64,000 nucleotides of DNA from Campylobacter magnus (GTDB lineage Bacteria > Campylobacterota > Campylobacteria > Campylobacterales > Campylobacteraceae). The stretch lies in assembly GCF_028649595.1 (NCBI RefSeq), contig NZ_JAQSLK010000002.1:62001-126000 (forward strand). Direction: 5' to 3'. The position numbers were made by a program, and so were the translations under genes. Under the pieces are notes generated by a model. The model worked only from the letters and a program-made list of their open reading frames with translations. It was not told where the DNA came from and did not search any database. This document shows, in pieces, positions 27,395 through 36,783 of the stretch. Each line of letters starts with the position of its first letter. Position 1 is the first letter of the stretch.

Positions 27395-28771
27395 GTGTCA
27401 GCTAAAATCTTAGGTATAGATATCGGCTCTACAAAGATATGCGCAGCAATGGCAGAGCTAAATGCCAGCAACGAAGTATCTATTATAGCAGTAAGTTGTG
27501 CTGAGTCAAAAGGTATCAAAAAAGGCGAAATCAAAAATATAGAGCTAGCTGCAAGCTCTATCCAAACAGCGGTAAATGATGTACTTCGCATCGCTGGGAC
27601 AAACTATAATAAAGTAATAGTATCTATTAACGGCAAATCAAAAAACCTTGATAGCAAGGGCATGGTAAATATACCAAACAAAGATGTAACCATAAGTCAG
27701 ATTGAAAGGCTAATGCAAGATTTGTGCTATAGAGCAAAGATAGAATATGAGTATGAAGCGATTCATGTGCTGCCTTATAACTTTAAGCTTGATGACCAAG
27801 ATAATATCGAAGACCCGCTTGGTATGAGTGGTTCTCGTCTTGAAGTAGAAGCGCAGATAATCACAGTTCAAAGAGCAGCTGTAGTAAATCTGCGCAAAGC
27901 CATAGAAAAAGCAGGGCTAAGGGCTGATAATATCGTGCTTTGTGGCTATGCTAGCTCCATTGCTACTTTAAATGAGGATGAAAAACAACTTGGAGCTGCA
28001 CTTATTGATATAGGTGGTGCTACTTGTAATATGGTAATCCACGCAGGAAACTCTATCCGCTATAGTGATTTTTTGGGAGTGGGGTCTACGCTTATTACCA
28101 CTGATCTCTCAGCTGCGCTTCACACGCCAATTGCTAAGGCTGAGGAAGTAAAGATAAAATACGGCTCACTTCGCTCTAGGGTAGAGGGGCAAATAGACCT
28201 GCCTGATATCGGTGATGAGAATGCTAGTAGATCTGTATCTGTATCTATAGTTCAAGATGTCATCATGGCAAGAGTAGATGAGACTATGAGAATACTAGCT
28301 GAGATGCTTGGTAGCTCAAACTACAGACATCTTATCAGCGCAGGTGTGGTGCTAACTGGCGGTATGACAAAGATCGAGGGGCTTAGAGAAATCGCAACTC
28401 TTATCTTTGACCGCTTACCAGTTCGCATAGCTCGCCCTAGTGATATAGAAGGACTTGATGATAGATTTAAAGAGCCTATGTATTCTTGTGCTATTGGTCT
28501 TTGCTTGTATGGAGCAGGGCATTTTACGCCTTATGAGATAGATAGTGAGCGCAAGATGCGCTACCATGGCGAGAGCGATGGTTTTGATGAAAATGGGCTT
28601 AGCCAGGGTGCTGAGTTTGCGGAGTTTGGTGATAATGAGCCGATGTTTGAAGAAACTGAGGTAAATGAGAGTTTAAACCTAAGAATAGAAAGCGAAGTGC
28701 CACAAAAAGCACAAAAAGCTAAAAATTATTGGACTGATAAAGTCATAAACAAAATCAAAAATTTATTTTAA
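27395..28771 (+). CDS. ftsA: Cell division protein FtsA
   Basis: Actin-like ATPase that tethers FtsZ to the membrane. Phosphate-1 motif ILGIDIGSTKICAA, SHS2/1C domain with VIVSINGKS, phosphate-2 ALIDIGGATCNMV, VLTGGMTKIEGL adenosine motif, and a C-terminal amphipathic tail (NYWTDKVINKIKNLF) for membrane binding. Starts at GTG after GAAAGG. 458 aa; ftsZ follows by 10 bases. Confidence 0.95.
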   Translation: MSAKILGIDIGSTKICAAMAELNASNEVSIIAVSCAESKGIKKGEIKNIELAASSIQTAVNDVLRIAGTNYNKVIVSINGKSKNLDSKGMVNIPNKDVTISQIERLMQDLCYRAKIEYEYEAIHVLPYNFKLDDQDNIEDPLGMSGSRLEVEAQIITVQRAAVVNLRKAIEKAGLRADNIVLCGYASSIATLNEDEKQLGAALIDIGGATCNMVIHAGNSIRYSDFLGVGSTLITTDLSAALHTPIAKAEEVKIKYGSLRSRVEGQIDLPDIGDENASRSVSVSIVQDVIMARVDETMRILAEMLGSSNYRHLISAGVVLTGGMTKIEGLREIATLIFDRLPVRIARPSDIEGLDDRFKEPMYSCAIGLCLYGAGHFTPYEIDSERKMRYHGESDGFDENGLSQGAEFAEFGDNEPMFEETEVNESLNLRIESEVPQKAQKAKNYWTDKVINKIKNLF

Positions 28772-28781
28772 GGGGTGAAAA

Positions 28782-29933
28782 ATGGGTTTTACAATAGAAG
28801 AAGCAAAAAAATCTGCTTTTGAGGCAAAAATCAAGGTTATTGGCGTAGGCGGTGGCGGTGGAAATATGATAGACCACATTGTCCGTGAAGGTGCTATAGA
28901 AGAGCTAGAAAACTTAGAGCTAATCTCAGCAAATACTGATGCTCAAGCCTTGATAAACTCAAAAGCACACACTACAATACAACTAGGCGAGCGCACATCA
29001 GGCGGTCTTGGTGCTGGAGCACGCCCCGAAATGGGTAAAAAATCAGCCGAAGAAAGCTATGAAGAAATCACAAAGGTTTTAGATGGAGCAAATCTAGTAT
29101 TTATCTCAGCTGGCTTTGGTGGAGGCACTGGCACAGGTGCAGCACCAGTTATCGCAAAAGCCGCAAAAGAAGTAGGTGCTTTTACAATAGCTATAGTTAC
29201 TACCCCTTTTAAAATAGAAATGAAAAAGCGCATGAACACAGCCTTAGAAGGACTAAAAGAACTTCGCAAAGAATGTGATAGCATCATCGTAATCCCAAAT
29301 GAAAAGCTACGCAGTGTGGCTATGAAGGGTGCTGGCATAAAAGATGCCTTTAAAATCGTAGATGAAGTGCTCAGCGATGCAGTTAGCGGAATGTGTGCTG
29401 TAATCCTAAAATCAGGCGAGAGCGATATAAACATAGACTTTAACGATGTTAAAACTGCTATGAGCCACCGTGGCAGTTCTTTGCTTTGTATGGGCAAGGC
29501 TAGTGGAGAGGGCTCAGCGCAAGAAGCTGTTAAAAACGCTACCCAGTCGCCTTTACTAGATGATATAGAACTAAAAGGCGCAAGAGGTCTTATAGCAAAC
29601 TTCAAAATGCACCCAAGCCATCCATTTGATGATGTTTATGAGGCAATGGAATTCTTAAATGGTCTAATCGGTGATGATGGAGAAGATCCGGATGTATTCT
29701 TTGGTACTTGGACTGACTCAAAAATGCCAGAAGATGCTGTAGAGGTAACTATAATCGCAACTGGACTTGATGGAAAAGAAGAAAAACTTGACAAACCAGA
29801 ACCACAAAAATTACAAAAAACAGGTACTGATGATTTGTTTTCAAGTTTTTATAGTACCTCACCATCTCGCAAGGTAGATTTGGACAAAGTAGACCTTGAC
29901 CAGCCAGCTTATATAAGACGCCAGCAAGACTAA
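28782..29933 (+). CDS. ftsZ: Cell division GTPase FtsZ
   Basis: Tubulin-like ring protein. GTP-binding GGGTGTG at 113-119, N-terminal VIGVGGGGGNMIDHI, the NTDAQAL loop and the T7-loop region NIDFNDVKTAMSHRG. The C-terminus carries a short linker and a conserved-tail candidate (VDLDQPAYIRR) for FtsA binding. 383 aa. Ends in a palindrome. Confidence 0.97.
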   Translation: MGFTIEEAKKSAFEAKIKVIGVGGGGGNMIDHIVREGAIEELENLELISANTDAQALINSKAHTTIQLGERTSGGLGAGARPEMGKKSAEESYEEITKVLDGANLVFISAGFGGGTGTGAAPVIAKAAKEVGAFTIAIVTTPFKIEMKKRMNTALEGLKELRKECDSIIVIPNEKLRSVAMKGAGIKDAFKIVDEVLSDAVSGMCAVILKSGESDINIDFNDVKTAMSHRGSSLLCMGKASGEGSAQEAVKNATQSPLLDDIELKGARGLIANFKMHPSHPFDDVYEAMEFLNGLIGDDGEDPDVFFGTWTDSKMPEDAVEVTIIATGLDGKEEKLDKPEPQKLQKTGTDDLFSSFYSTSPSRKVDLDKVDLDQPAYIRRQQD

Positions 29934-29940
29934 GGCTTTT

Positions 29941-29983
29941 TAGGGAATTCTAGAATTCCCTAGATCTAGAATTCCCTAAAAAA
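29941..29983. repeat. Palindrome pair after ftsZ
   Basis: Perfect GGAATTCTAGAATTCC at 29944-29959 (extended by flanking CTAGG/CCTAG-like bases) followed by a TAGATCTAGAATTCCCTA copy. Suitable as a hairpin terminator by position. Confidence 0.85.
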
Positions 29984-30027
29984 GTTTTAGCAATTCTAGA
30001 GTTATTTTAAGATATTTTGGGGATTTT

Positions 30028-30423
30028 ATGCGTGCTTTTATCTTTGCTTTGCCACTTGTGTTTAGTGCTTGTTATCTAAATGAGCGTGGAATTTCGAGCA
30101 CTTATTATAATGATTGCAAAGCTTATTATGACGCAGCTGGAGTTTATCATGAGGGCTGCGAGCCAAATATCATTGAGTTTAGCGATGCTAAAAAGCTAGT
30201 AAATGCCAAAAAAACAGCAGCCCAGCAAGAACTAGAAAAGGCAAATCAAGAGCGCGCAAGAGACGAGGCTGCAATAGACAAGCTTGAAGAAGACTTTGAA
30301 AAAGAAGAAGAGCAAGCAAGAAAACGAGCCACAAAAGCTGCTAAAGAAGCCACTAGAGCTGGGGAGCTAGCAAATAAAAAAGAAGAGCAAGACAACCAAG
30401 AAACAAAGGATTTTGGCGAGTAA
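30028..30423 (+). CDS. Small lipoprotein with Glu/Lys-rich coiled coil
   Basis: Unrecognised 131-aa protein. Signal with lipobox FSAC (Cys near residue 15), a Cys/Tyr-rich segment (YYNDCKAYYDAAGVYHEGC), then about 75 residues of highly charged Ala/Lys/Glu sequence predicted to form a coiled coil. It starts 94 bases after ftsZ and ends 24 bases before cmoB. Probably an envelope protein. Confidence 0.75.
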   Translation: MRAFIFALPLVFSACYLNERGISSTYYNDCKAYYDAAGVYHEGCEPNIIEFSDAKKLVNAKKTAAQQELEKANQERARDEAAIDKLEEDFEKEEEQARKRATKAAKEATRAGELANKKEEQDNQETKDFGE

Positions 30424-30447
30424 AAATCTGCCAAAAAAAGCAAAAAT

Positions 30448-31290
30448 ATGAACTACGACGAGCTAAAACTTCGCTTAGATGCTTTGGACTTTGAGCTAAA
30501 AAGTGCTAGTTTTGGTGATTGCGTGGAGCTAGATTTTGCTAGACTTAGCGATGAGAGCGAGATTAAGAGCATTGCTAAGGCTCTTATGCCGTGGCGAAAG
30601 GGTCCTTTTAGGCTAGCAGAGCTTTTTATCGATAGCGAGTGGCGAAGTTTTGTGAAGTTTAATGCTCTTTTACCGCATTTTGAGGCAAACGGCAAGCGTA
30701 TAGCTGATGTGGGCTGTAATAACGGCTATTATATGTTTCGCCTAAATGCTCTTGGCGCAAGGCAAATTGTGGGCTTTGATCCATCAGAGCTTTTTAGTTC
30801 GCAGTTTGCTTTTATAAATCATTTTTTAAAAACTAGCATTATCTTTGAGCGTTTGGGGGTGGAGGATTTGCCTGCTTATGCGGCGAAAAATGGAGCATTT
30901 GAGCTGATTTTTTGCCTGGGTGTGCTTTATCACAGAAGCGATCCGATTTCTGCCTTAAAACAGCTAAAATCAGCCCTAGCCAAAAATGGAGAGCTTATAC
31001 TTGATACGCTTATTATAGACAGAGACGATGAGCTAGTGCTAAGCCCCGCTAAAAGCTATGCTAAAATGAGCAATGCGTATTTTATCCCTAGCCTAAGGGC
31101 GCTTGAGGGCTGGGCGGCTAGGGCTAGATTTAGTAGCTTTGAGCTGCTTTTTACTAGCGATACAGACTTAAACGAACAGCGCAAAACACAGTGGATAGGC
31201 GGACAGAGCTTAAATGATTTTATGGGTAGCGATGGGCTTACCATAGAGGGCTATCCTGCGCCAAAAAGAGCATATATCAAACTAAAATAG
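30448..31290 (+). CDS. cmoB: tRNA U34 carboxymethyltransferase
   Basis: Converts 5-hydroxyuridine at the tRNA wobble position to 5-carboxymethoxyuridine using carboxy-SAM. Family motifs: WRKGPFRLAELFIDSEWRS, the SAM site IADVGCNNGYYMFRL, GFDPSELFSSQF and FCLGVLYHRSDP. 280 aa; slightly shorter than E. coli CmoB. Followed by a Cj0977-like gene as in C. jejuni. Confidence 0.92.
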   Translation: MNYDELKLRLDALDFELKSASFGDCVELDFARLSDESEIKSIAKALMPWRKGPFRLAELFIDSEWRSFVKFNALLPHFEANGKRIADVGCNNGYYMFRLNALGARQIVGFDPSELFSSQFAFINHFLKTSIIFERLGVEDLPAYAAKNGAFELIFCLGVLYHRSDPISALKQLKSALAKNGELILDTLIIDRDDELVLSPAKSYAKMSNAYFIPSLRALEGWAARARFSSFELLFTSDTDLNEQRKTQWIGGQSLNDFMGSDGLTIEGYPAPKRAYIKLK

Positions 31291-31298
31291 GTAAGAAA

Positions 31299-31826
31299 AT
31301 GGCAGAGCAAATCCAAGAAGAACAAGAACCGCAAAATGTGATGGCTGACGAAGCCAAGGAGGAACAAGAAGCCTATGAAGGCGATATGGGGATAAACTCC
31401 ATCCTGGATGAGACTTTTGCTGGTATGGTAGTAGCTGCAAGAGAAGACTATGCTAAAACTCGTTTTAGAGTTACAAAAGATATGACTTATGACTCAGAGG
31501 GCTTGGCGTTTAATGGCTTTGTCTACACAGCAGCTAGCTGGGCGGCGCAAGTGGCTATAAACAAAGAATATCAAATCTCAGTAGCCTCAAAAGTAAATTT
31601 TTTAAGCCCTGTTAGAATCGGCGATTTTATAGATTTTGAGGCAAATGCATTTTTTAGCGAGAGCAAAAAGCAAGATGTGCGAGTGGTGGGCTCTGTAAAT
31701 GAAGTGCGTGTGTTTGAGGGGACATTTTCAATAATCTTGCTTGAAGATCACATCCTTCGCATACAAAAACGCCAGCTTGATAAACAAGCCAGAGAAAGCC
31801 GCGAACTAAGAGCAAAACAAAAATAA
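31299..31826 (+). CDS. Hotdog-fold protein, Cj0977-like
   Basis: Same position (after cmoB) and likely fold as C. jejuni Cj0977, a sigma-28-dependent non-flagellar virulence protein. N-terminal 25 residues are Glu/Gln-rich and probably disordered; the hotdog core runs from about residue 30 (INSILDETFAGMVVAA) through SWAAQVAINKE, SVASKVNFLSPVRIGDF and a C-terminal basic helix. No thioesterase catalytic residue is obvious. I could not see a convincing sigma-28 site upstream, where the DNA is cmoB coding sequence. 175 aa. Confidence 0.8.
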   Translation: MAEQIQEEQEPQNVMADEAKEEQEAYEGDMGINSILDETFAGMVVAAREDYAKTRFRVTKDMTYDSEGLAFNGFVYTAASWAAQVAINKEYQISVASKVNFLSPVRIGDFIDFEANAFFSESKKQDVRVVGSVNEVRVFEGTFSIILLEDHILRIQKRQLDKQARESRELRAKQK

Positions 31827-31835
31827 TAGCTTTTA

Positions 31836-32316
31836 GGGAATTCTAGAATTTGCTAGGGAATTCTAGAATTTTTTTAGGGAATTTTAGTTTAAGGAATTCT
31901 AGTTTTGGGGTTAGGGGGTATTTTACCTAGGAATTCTAGAATTCCTAAGACTAAAATTTCCACAAAAACGCAGATAAAGAGTGGGGGTTTAGGGCGTAGC
32001 TCTTATAAAAAGCAGCGGGGTTTGCCCCACTAAAGCGAGCAAACATCTAAAATTCCTAGCAATAAAATCTAGAATTCCTAAGGATAAATTTAGAATTCCT
32101 AGGCAAAAATCACTAGGAATTCTAGAATTCCTAAGCCTTGTGTCATCCCCCGACTTGACCCTAGGATCTCATCACAAATAATCTAGAATTCCATATAGAG
32201 ATCCTCGGGTCAAGCCCGAGGATGACACAAAACAGCTGGGGGATGACATAGTAGGGAATTCTAGAATTCCCTAGCAAAAACTAGAATTCCCAAGCTAAAA
32301 TCTAGAATTCCCTATA
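31836..32316. repeat. 500-base intergenic block of palindromes and REP-like hairpins
   Basis: Between the hotdog gene and the convergent Sel1-like gene. Perfect GGAATTCTAGAATTCC at 31930-31945, 32116-32131 and 32255-32270, many partial copies, and one large REP-like hairpin. A GC-rich piece near 31980-32045 (with CGGGGTTTGCCCC) looks like another small hairpin. No gene is visible. Confidence 0.85.
32142..32248. repeat. REP-like inverted repeat (GTCATCCTCGGGCTTGACC family)
   Basis: GTCATCCCCCGACTTGACCC, a GGATCTC segment and its near-complement GATCCTCGGGTCAAGCCCGA around a central AATTCCATATAGA give a large imperfect hairpin. Related single arms occur at 49877-49913 and 50048-50080, so it is a dispersed family distinct from the GAATTC palindrome. 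Confidence 0.75.
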
Positions 32317-32320
32317 GCCT

Positions 32321-32887
32321 TTACTCGCTCACTTTTTCGCAAGCTAGCATTAAGCCTAGCTCACAGGCTTTTTGATAGTATTTTTGTGACAAAGTAGTGT
32401 TTGACTTTTTATATATTTCGCCAGCGAAAGCGCAAGAATTTGCCTCGCCACTTTGGCATATTTTCTCATAGAGCCTTAGGGCTTTTTGGCTCTCGCCGTG
32501 GCTTCTTAGCAAAGTAGCTAGTTTGTAGCAAGCACCGATATGCTCGCCATCGCAGGCTTTTTGATATAGCAGGCTTGCCTTTCGATAGTCTTGCTCAAAA
32601 AAATCCCCAAGGCTAAAGCACGCACCAAAGACGCTTTTGGCACAAAGGCTATCAAGCATTTCATAAGCCTTTTTGCTATCTTTTGCCACGCCGTCTCCGT
32701 CCCTGTAAGCAAGAGCTAGAGCGTAGCAAGCGTATAAATCGCCCTTATCACAGCCCTTTTGGTAGAGCAAAAAAGCTTTTTTAAAATCTCTTTGTGCGTA
32801 GGCATTTTTTGCTAGTTCTAGCTCGTTTTGCCCAGCGCATAGGCTAAAAAACACAAGCAAAAGAGCAAAAATTTTATTTATTTTCAT
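32321..32887 (-). CDS. Secreted Sel1-like repeat, Cys-rich protein (Hcp-like)
   Basis: Signal peptide (about residues 1-18) followed by four to five Sel1/TPR-like repeats of about 36 residues with paired Cys (for example GCDKGDLYACYALALAYRDG, then ACDGEHIGACYKLATLL). In Helicobacter and Campylobacter such Hcp proteins are periplasmic or secreted, with each Cys pair bridging one repeat. 188 aa, one of many paralogues expected in the genome. Partners are unknown. Confidence 0.85.
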   Translation of the reverse strand: MKINKIFALLLVFFSLCAGQNELELAKNAYAQRDFKKAFLLYQKGCDKGDLYACYALALAYRDGDGVAKDSKKAYEMLDSLCAKSVFGACFSLGDFFEQDYRKASLLYQKACDGEHIGACYKLATLLRSHGESQKALRLYEKICQSGEANSCAFAGEIYKKSNTTLSQKYYQKACELGLMLACEKVSE

Positions 32888-32922
32888 ATCTTTTAAAGCC
32901 CAAAAAATCCAGAATTCCCATG

Positions 32923-33831
32923 CTATTTAAGCTTATAAAACTCCACGCCGGCGCAGGTGTGTATGGCGACTTGCCCAGAGTTTAGCAGATTTTTTAAAAT
33001 CTCTTTTGAACTCTCACAAAAGCCGCTCTCTATATCAGCTACGCTTTGTGGGCGAAGTGCTAAAAGCTTTAAAATTTCACTCTTGCTAAGCTCTTTCATG
33101 CTAGCAGGTGCCTTTCTAGTAGCGACAAATACAGGCGCAGCTGTTATGAGCGAGGCTAACTCTCTTAGCCTTTCTTCGCTTATAGCCTTGGCATTTGCGT
33201 AGGCTGGTGGGCGATCAAGCGTTGAGATATCCACCCTTGCTGGCTTTATTTTGCTAAAGGCAGTATTAAGAAGCTCAAACTCACGCTCGCTGTCATTTAG
33301 ACCCTCTAAAACCAAAACCTCCATCACAAGCTCGCCTTTAAACTCACGGGCAAACTGGCTCATATTTGCTATAAGCGTGCTTAAATCAGGCTTAGCAAGT
33401 GTGCGGTCGATCTTTCTGTAAGTAAGCGGATCTGCGCTATCAAGGCTAAATTTCACAATATCAAGCTCTTTAAGGCTTTCTAGAATTCCTTTATCCATCG
33501 CCCCAGAGCCATTGCTTAAAATTAACACTTTTTGCGTGCTTTTTATAGCATTTATTTGTGTGATTAGCTCTTTTAGATATGGATATAAGGTCGGCTCGCC
33601 ATTTGCTGTAAGCGTAATAACATCAGTTGCGCCGTGCGTAGATATAGCCTTTTTTAGCTCACTTATTACAAGCTCTACACTTGGCGGATTTGCTATATTG
33701 CCCCTCACTTTTGCAGGGGCTAGCTCGCAGTAAAGGCAGTCAAAGTTACAGCATTTTTGCTCTGGGCTTAGATCAATGCCAAGCGAGCTACCAAAACGTC
33801 TAGATGCCACAGGACCAAAGATAATAGCCAC
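32923..33831 (-). CDS. Radical SAM protein with winged-helix-like C-terminus
   Basis: [4Fe-4S]-SAM enzyme: the cluster motif CxxxCxxC is in KCCNFDCLYCELAP (about residues 27-35), with GVSLGID-like opening GPVASRRFGSSLGIDL, TLTANGEPTLYP and LEGLNDSERE. The last 70 residues look like a small winged helix. 302 aa. Similar proteins are often annotated as wybutosine-synthesis-like or MoaA-like, but the substrate is unknown. Stop and start overlap with hemE upstream (one base at 33831) suggests cotranscription. An in-frame palindrome half near 33479 codes GILE. Confidence 0.82.
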   Translation of the reverse strand: MAIIFGPVASRRFGSSLGIDLSPEQKCCNFDCLYCELAPAKVRGNIANPPSVELVISELKKAISTHGATDVITLTANGEPTLYPYLKELITQINAIKSTQKVLILSNGSGAMDKGILESLKELDIVKFSLDSADPLTYRKIDRTLAKPDLSTLIANMSQFAREFKGELVMEVLVLEGLNDSEREFELLNTAFSKIKPARVDISTLDRPPAYANAKAISEERLRELASLITAAPVFVATRKAPASMKELSKSEILKLLALRPQSVADIESGFCESSKEILKNLLNSGQVAIHTCAGVEFYKLK

Positions 33832-34871
33832 TATTTTTTACCTTTTATCAGCTCTTTTGAGCGTGAGCGAGTGTAGTTGATAAAATGCCTTGCGTGCTCT
33901 ACGCTCACATCTGGAGTGATACCATGACCTAGATTCATAATGTGTCTTTTGCCACCCATAACGCCCAAAATCTCATCAACGCCGTCTTCGATAGCCATTT
34001 TATCAAATAGCCTTGCTGGTTCTAGATTGCCTTGAAGCACATATTTAGCTCCAAGAGAGTTTTTCACGCTTGCTATATCGCACTCCCAGCCAACTCCAAG
34101 CACATCAAAATCGCCATCAAGCTTTGTGATAAATCCACCTATGCCTTTTGGAAAGACGATCACAGGCACATTTGGATGCTCTTTTTTGATATGAGCGCAG
34201 ATTTCTTTGATATAGCTCCACGCAAACTCATAATAAGCCGAAAACTCCAAAGCCCCAGCCCAGCTATCAAAGATTTGAATAGCATTTGCACCAGCCTTTA
34301 TCTGCTCGCAAACATAGTCTTTTAGGGCGTTTGTAAGCTTTCGCAAAATAGAGTGAAGCAGCTGCGGATTGCTATAAAGCATTTTTTTGCTTTTCTCATA
34401 AGTTTTTGAGCCACGGCCTTCTATCATGTAAGTTGCTAAAGTCCAAGGCGCACCGCAAAAGCCGATTAGAGCTTTGTTTGGCGCAAGGCTAGCACGAGCG
34501 ATTTTTAGAGCTTCATAGACATAGCTTAGTTTTTCTACTGCTCTATCGCCACTTAGTTTATCAAGGGCTTTTAGCTCGCTTAGCGGCTTGGCAAAAACAG
34601 GGCCTTCTCCAGCTTTAAAGCTTAAATCCATGCCCATTTCAAGCGGCAGCACCAAAATATCGCTAAAAATAATAGCCGCATCTACATCAAGCTCATCAAT
34701 AGGCTGTAAAGTGGCCTGGGCTGCCTTTGCGCTATCTCTACAAAAGCTGATAAAATCGCTTGTAGTAGCTCGCAAAGCACGGTATTGTGGTAAATACCTA
34801 CCAGCTTGGCGCATCATCCAAACAGGCGTATACTCAGTCTCTTTACCCAAACATGCATCAATAAAAATCAT
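33831..34871 (-). CDS. hemE: Uroporphyrinogen decarboxylase
   Basis: Decarboxylates uroporphyrinogen III to coproporphyrinogen III in heme synthesis. N-terminal [19 protein letters not shown] motif, [33 protein letters not shown] and the C-terminal [10 protein letters not shown]. 346 aa. Good AAAGGTAAAAA site before ATG. Confidence 0.96.
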   Translation of the reverse strand: MIFIDACLGKETEYTPVWMMRQAGRYLPQYRALRATTSDFISFCRDSAKAAQATLQPIDELDVDAAIIFSDILVLPLEMGMDLSFKAGEGPVFAKPLSELKALDKLSGDRAVEKLSYVYEALKIARASLAPNKALIGFCGAPWTLATYMIEGRGSKTYEKSKKMLYSNPQLLHSILRKLTNALKDYVCEQIKAGANAIQIFDSWAGALEFSAYYEFAWSYIKEICAHIKKEHPNVPVIVFPKGIGGFITKLDGDFDVLGVGWECDIASVKNSLGAKYVLQGNLEPARLFDKMAIEDGVDEILGVMGGKRHIMNLGHGITPDVSVEHARHFINYTRSRSKELIKGKK

Positions 34872-34926
34872 TTTTTACCTTTTAAATTAGATTTTAATAA
34901 TTTTAAAAATTTTATCTTAAAAATAT

Positions 34927-35142
34927 TTATATTTTTTCTAAAAAATGTAGATATTCTACTACACTATCTGCTTTATGTTCTCTTTTACTATCTGCTTTAA
35001 ATCTGCGGTATTCTTTGGTAAAACACTCATATTTACCGTATTTTGACATAGTTTTTTTTATTTCATCTGGACTTATAATTCCTTCGTTGTTGTAACTAAG
35101 AAAAATTTGCGAAAATTTAGCAGATTTTAGTAAATCATCAAG
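34927..35142 (-). pseudogene. C-terminal remnant of a D12-class N6-adenine DNA methyltransferase
   Basis: An open frame ending at TAA 34927-34929 codes about 71 residues that match the end of Dam-like D12 adenine methylases: FLSYNNEGIISPDEIKK, MSKYGKYECFTKEYRRFKA and KADSVVEYLHFLEKI. An in-frame stop precedes it directly and no N-terminal SAM or DPPY motifs are present. It abuts the next remnant, so the rest of the methylase was deleted. Confidence 0.72.
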
Positions 35143-35303
35143 TTAGATCTTTGAACTCGCTCTTGAATTGTGTTATTTGGTGTTTTTCTGCTATTCTTAT
35201 CTTTAAAAAGCCAAATGTCGTTATAAAGTTGTTTGAAACTAGCAAAAACACCGTTTTTTAGCATTATTTGTTCTATGGCTTCATCATAAGTTAGATTTAG
35301 CAT
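35127..35303 (-). pseudogene. N-terminal fragment of a HARE-like winged-helix (restriction enzyme-type) protein
   Basis: ATG 35303 opens a 58-codon frame (MLNLTYDEAIEQIMLKNGVF, then KQLYNDIWLFKD and TPNNTIQERVQRS) that resembles the winged-helix start of some type II restriction endonucleases. It breaks off after VQRSN, where the fold should continue, and runs into the methylase remnant. Non-functional in all likelihood. Confidence 0.6.
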
Positions 35304-35317
35304 AAATTGCCTTTAAT

Positions 35318-35686
35318 CTAGAATTCTAGAATTCTAGAATTTTCATCGGTATTATCGCGTAATTTTAATCTATAAAAATCACTTTTACTTTCTTTCATTT
35401 GAGAGCTTACAAAATCTAAAATCTGCGGATTTAAATCAAGTCCTATGAATTTGCGACCTAGTTTTTCACACTCATAAAGCGTAGTACCAGAGCCACAAAA
35501 GGTATCTAGCACTACCTCACCTGCTTTTGTAAAGCGAGAGATTAGTTGATATGGAATTTGTGGGATAAAATTTCCGTGATAAATATTTTTATGCTTACCA
35601 GTTTTATCCCTACTAGCAAAGAGCCACAAATCATCGGTTAAAATATCAAGTTCTCGCCAGTGAGACAAATCCAAATCATTTATCAT
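35318..35686 (-). pseudogene. Truncated N4/N6 DNA methyltransferase
   Basis: 122 residues with the target-recognition-side segment HKNIYHGNFIPQIPYQLISR and SAM motif I VVLDTFCGSGTTLYECEKLG. Full proteins of this circularly ordered type continue with an HPPY/DPPY catalytic motif after residue 150, which is absent. The last codons (SRILEF) are supplied by the iterated palindrome at 35318-35340, so a palindrome sits exactly at the break. Reading as a decayed methylase is safer than as a short functional one. Confidence 0.75.
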
Positions 35687-35696
35687 TTTTAGTATT

Positions 35697-36719
35697 TTAG
35701 TTCTCCCCAGCCCAGATTTGCGCTATTCTTACAGCATTTGTCGCAGCTCCCACGCGGATTTGATCAGCGCAGCACCAAAGGTGTAAAATCTTTTTATCAA
35801 AATTATCAGAGCGAATTCTACCTACATAAGTTTCATTTGTATCGCTTGAAATGCTTGGCATTGGATATAGCTTCTTGCTTGGCTCATCGATTACTACCAC
35901 GCTTGGAGCTTTGCTTAGCACCTCTCTTGCAGCTGCTGCATCCACCTCACGCTCAAAGTGAATTGTAATAGCCTCGCTGTGGCTACGCAGCACTGGTACA
36001 CGCACGCAAGTGGCTGAAACCTCGATTTTTTTGTGAAGGATTTTTTGGGTTTCATTTACCATTTTCATCTCTTCTTTTGTGTAGTCATTATCCAAAAACA
36101 CATCAATATGCGGAATTACATTAAGCGCAAGGCGGTGGGCAAAAACCTTTGGCTCACACTCATCAAGCTTAAACTCAAAGAACTTTTGCATTTGATAAAC
36201 AAGCTCTTCCATGCCCTCTTTGCCAGCACCACTTGCTGCTTGGTAGGTAGATACATCCACACGGCGAATGCCAAAAGCATCATTTAGCGGTTTTAAAAGC
36301 TGAACCATTTGGATTGTTGAGCAGTTTGGATTTGCGATTATTCCGGTATTTTTCCACTCTTTTACATCGTCTGGGTTACACTCAGGCACTACTAGTGGCA
36401 CATCTGGCTGCATTCTAAAATGACTAGTATTGTCGATGACGACTGCGCCGCTTTCTGCTGCGAATTTTGCGTATTTTTCGCTCACCGAACCACCTGCGCT
36501 AAAAAACGCAATATCCACCTCATGCTCGCTAAATGTGCTCTCGCTTAGCTCTTTTACCTTATATTTTTTGCCCTTAAACTCGATTTCTGAGCCAGCTGAG
36601 CGAGCTGAGCCAAGTGGCAAAACATCGCCTACTGGAAAATCAAGCTCTTCAAGCACTCTAAAAATCTCTTCACCCACAGCGCCAGTTGCGCCTACTACTG
36701 CTACAGAATATTTTTTCAT
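35697..36719 (-). CDS. asd: Aspartate-semialdehyde dehydrogenase
   Basis: Supplies aspartate semialdehyde for lysine/diaminopimelate, methionine and threonine. Rossmann motif VVGATGAVGEEI at residues 6-17, catalytic Cys in NPNCSTIQM (near 130), QAASGAGKEGMEEL and the HSEAI segment. 340 aa. In C. jejuni asd is also next to flgR. A perfect palindrome (36735-36750) lies upstream of its start. Confidence 0.95.
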   Translation of the reverse strand: MKKYSVAVVGATGAVGEEIFRVLEELDFPVGDVLPLGSARSAGSEIEFKGKKYKVKELSESTFSEHEVDIAFFSAGGSVSEKYAKFAAESGAVVIDNTSHFRMQPDVPLVVPECNPDDVKEWKNTGIIANPNCSTIQMVQLLKPLNDAFGIRRVDVSTYQAASGAGKEGMEELVYQMQKFFEFKLDECEPKVFAHRLALNVIPHIDVFLDNDYTKEEMKMVNETQKILHKKIEVSATCVRVPVLRSHSEAITIHFEREVDAAAAREVLSKAPSVVVIDEPSKKLYPMPSISSDTNETYVGRIRSDNFDKKILHLWCCADQIRVGAATNAVRIAQIWAGEN

Positions 36720-36730
36720 TTTTTATCCTT

Positions 36731-36755
36731 TTTAGGAATTCTAGAATTCCCTAGT
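36731..36755. repeat. Single palindrome between flgR and asd
   Basis: Perfect GGAATTCTAGAATTCC at 36735-36750, flanked by TTTTTA and CTAG. Confidence 0.85.
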
Positions 36756-36783
36756 TATTTTTTGTGATTTTATCAAATTTTTT

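Noticed and set aside
29057-29605. 182-codon minus-strand frame inside ftsZ
   Set aside because: Antisense of a highly conserved gene; composition typical of a shadow frame.
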